From: Limnomonas spitsbergensis
Taxonomy: Eukaryota > Chlorophyta > Chlorophyceae > Chlamydomonadales
Length of the DNA: 64,000 bases
Assembly (NCBI GenBank): GCA_037349105.1
Contig: JAYJMM010000021.1
Span: forward strand, 1,922,001-1,986,000
Direction: 5' to 3'
Shown: piece after piece, positions 23,301 to 34,409 of the stretch
Numbering within the stretch: the first letter of the stretch is position 1
Layout: each line of letters starts with the position of its first letter
Program-made: the position numbers and the translations under genes
The notes under the pieces: generated by a model
The model's database searches: none
What the model was told of the DNA's origin: nothing
What the model saw: the letters and a program-made list of their open reading frames with translations, nothing else

Positions 23301-26300
23301 CCCCCCTTGTTTATGAGAGAGAGGGGGGGGGTAATCACCCCCCTCCCCCCTTGTTTATGAGAGAGAGGGGGGGGGGGGTAATCACCCCCCTCCCCCCTTG
23401 TTTATGAGAGAGAGGGGGGGTAATCACCCCCCTCCCCCCTTGTTTATGAGAGAGAGGGGGGGTAATCACCCCCCTCCCCCCTTGTTTATGAGAGAGAGGG
23501 GGGGTAATCACCCCCCTCCCCCCTTGTTTATGAGAGAGAGAGGGGGGGTAATCACCCCCCTCCCCCCTTGTTTATGAGAGAGGGGGGGGGGGGGGGTAAT
23601 CACCCCCCTCCCCCCTTGTTTATGAGAGAGGGGGGGTAATCACCCCCCTCCCCCCTTGTTTATGAGAGAGAGAGGGGGGGTTATCACCCCCCTCCCCCCT
23701 TGTTTATGAGATAGAGAGGGGGGGTTATCACCCCCCTCCCCCCTTGTTTATGAGAGAGAGGGGGGGGGTAATCACCCCCCTCCCCCCTTGTTTATGAGAG
23801 AGAGGGGGGGGGTAATCACTCCCTTCCCCCCTTGTTTATGAGAGAGAGGGGGGGTAATCACCCCCCTCCCCCCTTGTTTATGAGAGAGAGGGGGGGGTAA
23901 TCACCCCCCTCCCCCCTTGTTTATGAGAGAGAGGGGGGGGGTAATCACTCCCCTCCCCCCTTGTTTATGAGAGAGAGGGGGGGGTAATCACCCCCCTCCC
24001 CCCTTGTTTATGAGAGAGGGGAGGGGGGGTAATCACCCCCCTCCCCCCTTGTTTATGAGAGAGAGGGGGGGGGGTAATCACCCCCCTCCCCCCTTGTTTA
24101 TGAGAGAGAGGGGGGGGGGGTAATCACCCCCCTCCCCCCCTGTTTATGAGATCATGTGAGTGTTTGCGTCTCTGTGTGGGTGGTTCCTCAGGGTTTTGTG
24201 TGAGGGTGTGACGGTGTGTGTGTTTCTCCGTCATAATCATGTGTGTGTCTCCCTCCTCAGGCTGGGTGTGGATGAGGTGGACAGCTATGAGCAGCTGCAC
24301 ACCTTTGTGAGAACCGTCTCGGAAGGCGCCCCGGTGCAGCACTTCATCGTGCATGCACGCAAGTGCTTCCTACAGGGACTCAACCCGCACCAGAACCGCA
24401 CGGTGCCGCCATTGAGGCACGAGTGGGTGTACTCTTTAAGGTGAGCCGGGGGAGGAGGAGGGGGGGGGGCAGGCTGGCCAGGTACAAATCTTGTGCATGG
24501 TGTACGGTGTGCTTTTGGTTTGTTCATGAATCCTGAACCTATGATTACGTGATGTCAGGAATCAGGACTGGCATTGTGCATGATGAAAGGGGTATATTAT
24601 GTAAAGCAAATACGGTAGTCTCTTGTAGGATATAAAAACGACCTATTATGGACAGCACTTGACATAAGAAGAACATGATATTGGGGTGGACTGGCGATGG
24701 TGGCATGCCCTCAGTTACCTCACTCCCTCTGCACCCTCCCACCCGGACCTGTCCAGTGCATCCCCTCCCCCTGCCCTTCCCCCTCTGCACCCTCCCACCC
24801 GGACCTGTCCAGTGCATCCCCTCCCCCTGCCCTTCCCCCTCTGCACCCTCCCACCCGGACCTGTCCAGTGCATCCCCTCCCCCTGCCCTTCCCCCTCTGC
24901 ACCCTCCCACCCGGACCTGTCCAGTGCATCCCCTCCCCCTGCCCTTCCCCCTCTGCACCCTCCCACCCGGACCTGTCCAGTGCATCCCCTCCCCCTGCCC
25001 TTCCCCCTCTGCACCCTCCCACCCGGACCTGTCCAGTGCATCCCCTCCCCCTGCCCTTCCCCCTCTGCACCCTCCCACCCGGACCTGTCCAGTGCATCCC
25101 CTCCCCCTGCCCTTCCCCCTCTGCACCCTCCCACCCGGACCTGTCCAGTGCATCCCCTCCCCCTGCCCTTCCCCCTCTGCACCCTCCCACCCGGACCTGT
25201 CCAGTGCATCCCCTCCCCCTGCCCTTCCCCCTCTGCACCCTCCCACCCGGACCTGTCCAGTGCATCCCCTCCCCCTGCCCTTCCCCCTCTGCACCCTCCC
25301 ACCCGGACCTGTCCAGTGCATCCCCTCCCCCTGCCCTTCCCCCTCTGCACCCTCCCACCCGGACCTGTCCAGTGCATCCCCTCCCCCTGCCCTTCCCCCT
25401 CTGCACCCTCCCACCCGGACCTGTCCAGTGCATCCCCTCCCCCTGCCCTTCCCCCTCTGCACCCTCCCACCCGGACCTGTCCAGTGCATCCCCTCCCCCT
25501 GCCCTTCCCCCTCTGCACCCTCCCACCCGGACCTGTCCAGTGCATCCCCTCCCCCTGCCCTTCCCCCTCTGCTGCAGGCGGGACTTCCCGGACCTCAGGT
25601 TTAGCCTCAATGGCGGCGTGCAGAGCAGCACGGAGGCCAAGGCAGCCATCCTGTATGGGGGACCCTTCCCAACGCCTGGCCATGTGGAATCCCGCCTGGG
25701 GGAGCAGCTAGCTAAGCAGCAGCTAGCTAAGCAGCAGCAGCAGCAGGACCAGGACGCCGCAGCGGGGCAGGCGGGGGCGACAGCATCGGCGGCTGACTGT
25801 GACACCGAGGCGCAAGCGGGGAGGGCAGCGGAGCCTGTTGCTGCCTGTGGCACTGGGGCTGACTGCGTCGGTGATAAGGACCAGCTCCCTAGGACATCAG
25901 ATACTTTAAATGGCGACTGCGGGAGAGAGGCAGGTGGCGGCGAGGGCGGGGAGCCAGCAGGCCCCAGTTACATCACGATAAATCCGTCCGACGGGCTGAT
26001 CGAGGGGGTCATGATTGGGCGGGCAGCGTACAGCGATCCGTGGGCCTGCCTGTCGGACGCTGACCGAGCGGTGTTTGGGGAGCCGAGCAATCCTGTGGCC
26101 AACAGGCGGGAGGTGAGGGGGGCCCGTGCCTTGCCTGCGCATGGGACTAGGGGCTGCAGTGCTTGCTGATGGGTGCTTCTGCTGGCGTGGGTGAACAGCG
26201 TGCGCACCGCACCTCTGGGTGGTTGGGAGCCGTGGATCCTTGCTGCAGGCACAGGGTGCAGGGGCCCTTTATCCATGCTTCCTTGCTGCAGGCACAGGGT

Positions 26301-27255
26301 GCAGGGGCCCTTTATCCATGCTTCCTACGAGCCTACCGGTATACGATGTGACTTATTTGTAGCAATTGCATTTACTTGTTGCAATTGCATTTTTTTTTAA
26401 CAATTGCTTCTATATGTAGCCTCCATGCCTGATGCATGCCCGTCGAGTGTGCAGCCCTGGCTGTGCGCCGCGCCACAGAGGGTTCGAACAGATGCTGACT
26501 ACAGAAATGCAAACATGCGTGTGTTGTGGAAACGACCCTCGTGTCCTGATCCCCAACGAGTGCCTCTCTCAATCCCTCTCGGCGCTGGGCCAGGTTCTCG
26601 AGCAGTATGTCCAGTACGCAGACTCTGTGATTGGCAAGTTCGGCACCAAGCCGGACGGCTACCGTGAGCCAAGTGTCCGGCTGTTGTTCAAGCCGCTGTT
26701 GGGGCTGTTCCATGCTGAGGCGGGATCGAAGCGGTGGAAGGCAGCTGTGGACGGTGTGCTCAAGCAGGTGGGTGTCCGGTTAGCAGCCTCAGGTTGAGCT
26801 TGCCCATGTTACATGCCTAGTCCCCTTTGCTTGTCTGCTCACCTACAATCCTTACCTTACTGTGATCATTGTGTCATTGCGACCGCTACCTGCACTCCCT
26901 AAGGCTTCCCAGCTGACATGAGTTATTTGCCGCACCCTCCTTGTCTCCTCTGGGACAGGATCCTCCGTCTGTTGCCCATGTACTGGCGCTGACGCTGCAT
27001 CATATCCCAGAGGAGGTGCTGGATGCGCCGCCGAGAGTGACGGATGAGCTGCCCCAGTGCTCCTTTGGGGACATGGCTGCCTCACAGGACAGGGCGGGGT
27101 TCAGCCAAACCCTCACTGCGCTCAAGCGAGCAGCGATGGACGCGGCCGGGCCGCATCATTCGGGCGCACGTGGAGGGAAGCGGTCCGCAGCGGAGCGGCC
27201 TGCTGCGCTTGAGGATGGCACGGCACCTCCCCGTGCGCCGGTGATGGCCTCATGA
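17328..27255 (+). CDS. DusA-type tRNA-dihydrouridine synthase
   Basis: Eight exons: 17328-17459, 17555-17638, 18217-18311, 18977-19099, 24261-24440, 25578-26112, 26594-26767 and 26959-27255. The product is 539 residues. The enzyme would reduce uridine to dihydrouridine in tRNA D-loops with FMN and NADPH. Motifs: APMMDWTD at 17-24 (FMN site), LGGSDP at 73-78, NLNCGCPSDR with catalytic Cys102, VKCRLGVD with Lys143, HARK at 176-179, NRTVPPLRHEWVY, and GVMIGRAAYSDPW from about residue 348. This is the DusA subgroup, usually about 330-350 residues. The excess is a Gln/Ala-rich insert within exon 6 (about residues 240-340) and a 98-residue C-terminal extension. Intron 4 uses a GC donor (AG|GCAAGT) and is 5.16 kb, mostly satellite. 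ATG 17256 is in frame upstream and could supply an organelle presequence. Confidence 0.9.
19042..19310 (+). repeat. Three degenerate tandem copies of the exon 4 donor junction
   Basis: The real exon 4 end (GTCACGGTCAAGTGCAG, then GCAAGTCTAGCC) is followed by two decayed copies. One ends GTTAAATGCAG|GCAAGCCTAGCC with its donor at 19195. The other ends ACAAGTGCAG|GTTAGTCTA with its donor at 19298. Periods are about 95 and 103 bp. GCATGAAGG and GGAG-rich segments are also shared. Confidence 0.85.
19455..19480. repeat. Short interstitial telomere-like tract
   Basis: GTCTAAACCCTAAACCCTTA followed by ACCC, the complement strand of TTTAGGG-type repeats, about three degenerate units. TTTAAACCC recurs near 19566. 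It lies in intron 4 of the dihydrouridine synthase gene, just before the large satellite. Confidence 0.6.
19675..24150. repeat. About 100-copy hairpin minisatellite
   Basis: The unit is about 40-50 bp: a G run of 6-20, TAATCA, CCCCCCTCCCCCC, TTGTTTATG and a GA run. G-run and GA-run lengths vary between units, while the C-rich half is nearly invariant. The G run and C run flank TAATCA, so each unit can fold as a hairpin on either strand. Rare variants include TTATCA, AATCACTCCC and TTATTTGAG. It fills intron 4 of the dihydrouridine synthase gene. The Arg/Gly/Pro-rich frames inside it are artefacts. Confidence 0.97.
24725..25574. repeat. 56-bp minisatellite, about 15 copies
   Basis: Near-perfect 56-bp units begin CCCTCTGCACCCTCCCACCC, continue GGACCTGTCCAGTGCATCCC and end CTCCCCCTGCCCTTC. 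The array runs directly into the acceptor of dihydrouridine synthase exon 6, whose junction also reads CCCTCTGC ... CAG|GCGGGACTTCCCGGACCT. The unit length is not a multiple of three, so the long open frames on both strands rotate and are artefacts. Confidence 0.97.
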
Positions 27256-28917
27256 CGTGTGAGCTTAGGAGACGTCTCTGGTTGCCAGCGCTGGTCAATG
27301 TGTTTAATGTTATATTTAGGTACTTTAGGAGAGGAATGAATTCGTTGCAGGTGAGAAAATCATCATGCGCTCAGGAGCTTGGTTCAAAGTCAATAAATAT
27401 GGCTCATGCACCCTATGTAGCCTTGAGTTGTGATACCAGAAGCATTTGATTCAGGCTGTGCATACACGCTCAGGCAGAGATATGGAGGCTAGGGAGATCG
27501 TGACTAAGACAAGACGAGTATTTTACCAACTAGTGGAGGCATATCCTCGATCCGCGTGTGTGTCAGACCACGGGTTTGACGTTTGACCGAACTCCTGGCA
27601 CACTTTTGGATGCCTAGCCGCCAGTCCGAGGGTCCCCGGCTACATTGGCTGCTCCCTCCCTCCCCCCCAGTCTACAATGCTGGTTGCCCGTGCTGACGGT
27701 GCAACTCAGGACCCTGCTCCAAAAGACTCAGCCGCGAGGTCGCCCGAGCGCCCGGTTAGGAGAAAAAGGAAATATGATTCCCTAGAGCTTGAAATGTGTA
27801 AGACTGTAAGCCGCAACAATGCCTTGCGTCCCTCGACCACATGTGCCACAAAAGCTGGGGCTTCTTGCCCATGCCTGTCCCACTTAACTTGTGGAAGTGT
27901 GGCACCATCTGAGGGCTCTCCCCCCCACTCCCTTAGCATCTCCTTGATAGCGCAGCAACAATGCTGTTAAACCCTGTCAATCTCGTGCCCAAAGAAGATC
28001 GGCTGGTATGTCGTTCCAGAGGTAGCACTTCATTCTTTGGTGTTAGTCTTCTCTGGTGCACCTGCACATCCATTGTGATAGCCTACGGGGGACTACAGCT
28101 GGACTAATGTCCATTTATAATTTCCCAGGGCCTGGGTACTTGCCTTGTCATCACCTGATCAGTTAGCTCGTTTGAGCCCCGTAGCGCCAAATGGACGCAA
28201 AATTGGATCCAGTCAGAACGTCATAATCGTGTTACAAGGTCGTCTCTGGAGAGGATGTGCCTTATCAGCTTAAAATTAGACCTCACAATACCACAGCCAC
28301 CAGTGACTCATGACAAGGGCAGACCAGGGTAACTGCAATTCAAAACCCTAAACAAAATTTCCTCCAAAGAGAAAGACCCATGCACCTGTCGCCATTTCCA
28401 CACAAAATATACTGTGCCCTGCAAATAACATGATGGTCATGCTGTGACAGGTGGATTTGGTTGCTGCGTGGTTTCATGTGCCCATAGACCCAGACATAAA
28501 CTTGTGACACAGCAGCAGATATGAGGAAATTTGAATTCCACTTCGTGTCGATCGAGAATGGACGAGGAGAGAGGGAGATGAGGGAAAGATAAAGCAGGCC
28601 CCCAAACAAAACTAGAAAGTGCTGAAAGTTCAGGTCAGGCCAAAAATGAATGGGCCACCAAGAAAGTTCAAACAAAGGATAGGAAGCTCTAAAGAAACTC
28701 CCTTCACTCTAAAATACAGCACTGCATTGGCGGATTCCCCATCCCCCTGATCACATTCAGTTCTTAAAACACACACATACACAGTTCATGGCCGCCTACC
28801 CCAGCGCGAACTTACAGATATAATTAAATAAAGCATCTGATGTGCAGATTAATAGATCCAGCACAACCTCAGCTCAATCAAGTGGACAGGGGTTCAAGAG
28901 AGGTAGTTTTCACTGAT
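27256..28917. other. Tail-to-tail intergenic region
   Basis: It separates the dihydrouridine synthase stop (27255, plus) from the ABC1-like kinase stop (28918, minus). A 97-residue plus-strand frame at 27677-27970 has a basic RRKRKY patch but no recognised motif. I do not call it a gene. Confidence 0.5.
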
Positions 28918-31900
28918 TCACGCCGACTTCTGCCTGCTCCAGCTCGAACCCAAGCTGGAGGGCCGCTGCGGCGGCGGTGCCGGTGGTGGCGTGACCGGCA
29001 CCGCCAGCCCAAACTTGCCCGGCTCCAGATCCTCTGCCAGCCTCAGGGCCATCCTGCGCACCAGCTGCCGGATAAAGAGCTCCACCGTCACCTGCACCCC
29101 CGGCAGCAGGTCGGGCAGCAGCGGCATCATCTCCCCTGCAGCCCGCAACGTATTGCGGCCGGCCGCGGCCACATTGGGAAGGCCCATCATCAGGGACGGC
29201 TGCATCAGGTCCAGGATGGCGCGCAGCGTGTTGAGCGCCTGCCGGTCCTCCTTGGTCAGCGCGACAGCAGGCTCTATGTACTGCAGCATCTCCATCGGCA
29301 GCGGCAGCGGCATCAGCATCGCCCGCAGCGGCCCTAGGGCCTCCACGCTGCGCAGTGCCGTCACTGCAGTCGCACTGCCCATGACCAGCCGCAGCGCCTC
29401 AGAAAGGGCCTCGCGGCTCATGGCATCAATCACGGCAACCAGCTCTTCCACAATCAGCTCTTGAGCGTAGGAGCCGTCCTTTGCAAACACAACCTTGAGG
29501 GCTTCCCGCATGGTTTCGTTGAGGACCGGAGCCTCGTCGCCAAAACCCGAGCGCGCCGAGCCCTTGATGCGCTCCTCATACTCTGAGCCGCGCAGGCCGC
29601 TGCTCTCCGTCGAGGTGGAGAAATGGCTGAACGAGGACATGAGGCTCTGCAGCCGTGCAACATTCAGCCGCTGCCCGTCACCGTAAAGCAGCTGACGCAG
29701 TGCGGCGCGCATTCGAGGGTTGTTGTCCGTCAGCAGTCGGCGGGACAGGTACGGCATGCACTCCTGGACAATACTGTACGAGGGGTCGCTCTTCAGCGCA
29801 ATGCCCTCAATCGTGCCAAACGCGCGAAGCACGTTGGTGAAGTAGGGTGGGATGCACAGCTGATAGTTCATCGCAACGCCCTGCAGCTGCAGGAACAGTG
29901 TCGTGAAGTTAAGGCCGGCCTTGCCGAGGCCCCCTCCGTTGAGAATCTTGCTCATGACCTGCTTGAGCACCGGTGTGATATGCTTTGCTGCCTCCGGGTC
30001 CATATCATTGGGCATGAAGCCTGCGCAGGCAGGGTCAGAAGAAGCAGGGGTGAAGCACACGCACAGCTGTCGAGGGGCGCTGACTGAGGACAAGCTGCGG
30101 GCATTGGCTGTTCCAACAGCGCACATGCTATGTCTGCTCCCCTGGGCAGGTGGCAGTGGTTCTCACCGAGGGTGACTAGGTCCTGGAACAGCGCGTCCCA
30201 GTCCTCCATCGTCAAGTGGGCAATGAACTCCACCAGCCCGATGCGCTGGTTCTCGTTCACTTCGGTCATCAGGCCAAAGTCGAGGATGACCAACCGGCCG
30301 TCGTGCGTCCGCATCAGGTTGCCTGACACAGGCAGAGGTGGAGAGAAGGTTGGCGGTGGGGGCAAAGATGGTGTGGCGAAGCAAGGACCTCAGCTGCGTC
30401 GCGCCTGCATACAAGCTGGGACAAAAGCGCCTGGCAGACGCGCAAAGGGGCATCCCTTCTTCAGCATGAGCCAGAGCTCGCCGAGGTGGCTGCGCCGCTC
30501 AGGGTCATGCAGATAACCTTACAGATTTTGTCTGCCTAATAGCCTCAAATATCCCAAATGCGTATACCTGTGTATCAGCCTTGCAGCTGGTGTGAGCCTG
30601 ATCGCTTTATGGCCACAAACACGCCTCAGCCCAGCCTTCACCTCATGGTGGCATGATACCGCATGATGCGGCGCAATACGACATAGGTTCAGCCCGATTG
30701 TACTACCATAGTGCCACAATACAACACAATACGGCTCGATACGGCACAGGTTCAGCCGGATTGTGCTACCCTGCCTCACCTGGGTGGGGGTCTGCGTGCA
30801 GCAGGCCTGTCTCCATGAGCTGGATGAGGTAGCAGTTCAGGAAGACGCCTGCCAGGGCTTTGATCTCCTGGGGCTTGCAGTCCGTCAGCTTGTCCCCAAC
30901 AATCCACTCCGAAACAATGATCTGCTCACGAATGCAAGCCCAGCAGTTGCAGGCCATAGGTCAGGGGTGGCTGGAGGTGAGACATGCAAAGAATGTGCAC
31001 AGCAGCTATACAAGAGGGCACATGAGCTTCCCCCCGATGATGCATTATTGTGAAATTCCCTTCCCCTGAAACATTAACACACTTAGCCGTGGGTAGCTGC
31101 CCACCTTGTTGCTTGTCAGCTCAGGGTAGACGGAGGCCACGACGACACCCTGCAGGCTGGTCATCTGTTGCTGGAAGGTCATGGTGTTGTGCGCCTCAAG
31201 CTGGTAGTCCATTTCCTGCTCACAAAAAGCAGGGCATCATGATGTTCATTCCCTGCTAAAAATGGAGGGCATCATGATTTCCTCTCCGGCACGACCCTCG
31301 CAGGGTCCTCCTCCCCACGTGGAAGAAGCGCAGAATCCCCCCTACACTTGTTAACATTGATAGACACAAGAAATGCAATGTACCGAAGAACAATCGGAGG
31401 AAGCGCAGGGGTCAATCCTCCCACCGAGTAAAGCTCCTCACCCCCCTCCCCCACCTGAAAAAAACGCAGGGCCCAATCATCCAGTGTGAGCGCCCACTGG
31501 TCGCTCATGCCTGGGATCTTAGCCAGGAGCCCAGCTGCCCGACGCAGCAAGAAAATGTCGAGCGCGGCGCTCTCAAGGATGCCGGGCCGCTGCACCTTCA
31601 CAGCCACCTCACCACTGCCAAACTCCTGCCTGAGCTTGCCCCGGTACACCTGGCCACAAAGCACAAGAGCATCGTCAGGGGGCGTTAACATGCCTGTTTA
31701 AATAATTTAAGCTCCCACTACTTATTCAAGTGTCCTGAAGCAGATCAGCATCAGAGAATTTTCAGGGCATCGTCAGGGCAAACCCTCTGCAGAGTGCGCC
31801 AGTGTGCCTTTTTGCATACGGTAGAAGGCGGGGGGGCGTCTGCAGCGTTGCAGGGCTGCCTAGGGATTTCCACCTGCCCATCTGCCCACCTGTCCTAGGG

Positions 31901-34300
31901 ACGCTGCGGCCAGCGGCTCCTCACTGAGCCACTCAAACACTGTGTCCACCGGCCTGCCCAGCCCGTCCTCCAGAACCACTCGCGCCTCCATGGTGCTGAA
32001 AGTGGGCACGTTGTCCTGCAGGCGGCTGAGCTCATCCAGGTAGACTTGCGGGAGCATGTCCACACGCGTTGAGAAAGCCTGGGCGATCTGCGACAGTGAG
32101 CAGATCAAGTAGCCATGTCAAATAAGCAGCAAGAGTGGCGCTACTGGCCATAAAAGCAGGTGCAAGCAGCCACGTAAGATGAGCTGCAGCAGGAGTGACA
32201 GTCCTGGCCATGCAGGATCCAAGATGAAAAGATGGTGCCAGGAATGCAGGCTCCTGCTTCTCCACTTCCTCTCTGCCCGCAGCCGCTGCAAGTCTCGACA
32301 GTTCCCTCGTCCCCAAGCCGCAACACACCTCCAGGAGTTCCTCAGCACATCGGTACTGCCTACCTTGATAGAAGTGGCACCCATGCTCTCCACAATCTTG
32401 CGGAGCTCAGTAGCGCGGTTCCCCATGTTGGACTCCCACCGCCCCACACGGGCGTCCACAAATATCGCGACGAGGAATCCGACCAGCTTTGACACAACTT
32501 CAGCGGCGCGCACAACGACCTTCATGGGACGCTTAGAGAAGTAGGCAGCCATAGCATCGGGGTCGTAACGGGCAGGCGGCAGATCATCCATGCTCGAACT
32601 GGGCTGTGACTGAAAATCGCCGCCCTTGGGAATGCACGCCAGGATGAGGGCAATTACCCCCATGGTGATGGCAACCAGTCCCTCAAACGTAATGGGTGAG
32701 TCCTGTGCATGGCCACCACGAGGTTGATCAGTTTTCCAGTCTACAAACACAGATGTTCATTTGCTGCATACTACAAGACCATGACCATCAACATTGGCCC
32801 ATGCAACGCAACCCATGGCCTCACATGGAGCTTTACCTGGTGAATGTATGTAATTTCCAGGTCCAATGCGGATGACATGGCCTTATATGGAGCTTAACCT
32901 GGTGAATGTATGTAATTTCCAGGTCCAATGCGGATGACATGGCCTTATATGGAGCTTAACCTGGTGAATGTATGTACACTCCATGTCCAATATGGTGACA
33001 GGGTTCATTCCATAAATGCCTAGTTACAGGGACCCCTCTACCCAATTGTCTAATGTTCTGCGTTGCTTAACCCACCTTCGTAGCATCCTGGAAGGCCGCC
33101 TGCGCCTCAGCCATAGCGTCAATGCTGTAGGCACCGCCCGATTCCTCCATGCGTGCAATGGCCACCAGCTGCTGCACACCCAGCACAAGGGCACTGGTCA
33201 GGGAGCCTGCCTGCTCGCCCGCCTCGTGGTCTAGCAGCTCGCGCAGTCCAGTCAGAAGGGAATTCATGCTGGACTGAAGCGTCAGGAAGGAGGCTGGATC
33301 GATGTGCTGCAGCGTCGACAGTCGCTGGGCAGCTAGGGACGCAAGGGCCTGGAGGCCTGCAGCCTGCGGACCGGCAAGCACGGCTGCAGCATCGCTCCAT
33401 GAGCCTGCAGATGCTGCGATATCCTGCCAACCTGCATGGGGAATTGGAGACATGGGGATCGTGACAGCGGCAGCAGAGGGAATCGTTTCACAGATTGGTA
33501 ACACAAATCGTCTGCACCATGGGTGTTCCTGGATTATGTTGTGGAAAGGGCGTAGTTCTGTAGCGTACCTTGCTGCGCGGCGATCACGACATCCGGATCC
33601 AAAGACAGGGCGTCGCTGGGCAAAGTGGCGGTGAATGGAGTGGTCGCTGAGACCTGAAAAGCAAAGAGAGTCATGAGCATTCCGTATCTAAGGTCCCGAT
33701 CCGAGATAATCTGAAGGGCCCACCACATATTGTTACCTGGTGCACGAGGCTGCCTGCGTCCACAGCTGAATGGACATCCGTTCCTGTTAGATGCGACACG
33801 CTGTACACGCTGCTTGAGTCTGTGTGACACATGATGAGAGCACACCGTGATTGTTGTTGCGCGAGCGTTTATCATGACATCAAACAAATATCGTGTGATT
33901 TTACTGTATGTGTTTCATTATTAACAGCCCCTCCCCTGCTTCTCATGCCGGTATGAGAATAATCATGAAGTTCAAGTCCCCCCACCTAGTACGTGATGAA
34001 GTGCTTGGATGAAATGAGAGACGCTGTGCGCCTGGCCAGGTAGAGAGCCCTCTGATGCTCGAAGAATGAGATCGCTTGCCGTGTTTGCCACCTCGATAGC
34101 CGAATTTGAGTCGCAAGGCAGGGCCAAAAGAGCGAAGCTTGACACTGGAAGACTAAAATGCCTAGAAACAGAGATACACCTGGTCCTGGAAGAAAATAAC
34201 GGAGGATCCAGTTGAAAACTTCTGACATCTTTTCACAAAGTATAGGCAACACCTGGGCAGTCGGCGTACCTTGGAATTGTGAAAGAGACAAGCGAGCCAT
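28918..34300 (-). CDS. ABC1-like (ABC1K/UbiB) atypical kinase, probably plastid
   Basis: Eleven minus-strand exons: 34300-34270, 33783-33737, 33653-33569, 33431-33072, 32740-32364, 32087-31890, 31649-31455, 31215-31105, 30921-30780, 30322-30167 and 30020-28918. All phases close and the product is 934 residues. Kinase landmarks: K300-I-A-Q303, the family's KxGQ motif with Ala for Gly; AAASLGQ at 360-366, the Ala-rich loop replacing the Gly loop; VAVK with Lys384; EMDY at 432-435; HADPHPGN at 510-517; DFG at 530-532. A hydrophobic segment at 196-211 precedes the kinase domain. The 366-residue C-terminal exon has IPPYF and SRRLLTD, as in plant plastoglobule ABC1K proteins, which regulate prenylquinone metabolism. 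Plastid location is inferred from that resemblance; the short N-terminus is not a clear transit peptide. It shares a divergent upstream region with the FtsZ-like gene. Confidence 0.88.
31216..31480. repeat. Junction-derived duplications around kinase exons 7 and 8
   Basis: Two small families. The exon 8 acceptor (CATTTCCTGCTCACAAAAAG, then GGCATCATGAT) has a second copy at about 31248-31280 (CATTCCCTGCTAAAAATGG, then GGGCATCATGAT). The exon 7 donor region at about 31448-31482 (CACCTGAAAAAAACGCAGGG, then CCAATC) has decayed copies at about 31305-31340 and 31385-31425 (GGAAGCGCAGGGGTCAATC). Confidence 0.7.
32815..33000. repeat. Intronic tandem repeat, three copies of about 62-63 bp
   Basis: ACCTGGTGAATGTATGTAAT recurs with TTCCAGGTCCAATGCGGATG and ACATGGCCTTATATGGAGCT. 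The third copy diverges (GTATGTACACTCC). It lies in the kinase intron between the exons at 33072 and 32740 and includes CAGGT motifs, but does not match either flanking junction. Confidence 0.9.
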
Positions 34301-34409
34301 GAGGCAATTTCAAGCGGCCACAGCCCTGCTGCAGCTTCATTTTTCTTTGCAGGTGTCTGGCTAATACGCCGAAAAAGTTGACAAGGCTGATTCGTGTTGA
34401 ACCACCGAA
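34301..34409. promoter_or_regulatory. Short divergent promoter region
   Basis: 109 bp lie between the kinase ATG (34300, minus) and the first in-frame ATG of the FtsZ-like gene (34410, plus). The gap is 331 bp if the FtsZ-like protein starts at ATG 34632. Both flanking genes are probably plastid-related, so co-expression from a shared promoter is plausible but not shown. Confidence 0.45.

Noticed and set aside
19675..24150. CRISPR-like array
   Set aside because: Units are contiguous without unique spacers, and the setting is a eukaryotic intron. The same holds for the other arrays.
19581..24354. Repeated FMRERGG-NHPPPPL frames
   Set aside because: Translation of the hairpin satellite; the G-run lengths shift frame at random.
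24697..26169. 490-residue Pro/Ser/Cys-rich plus-strand frame and three overlapping long frames
   Set aside because: It is a 56-bp repeat read through in rotating frames; only the part after 25578 is a real exon of the dihydrouridine synthase.
27677..27970. Possible small gene with a basic RRKRKY patch
   Set aside because: No motif, no splice partners and no start context; it lies in a convergent intergenic region.
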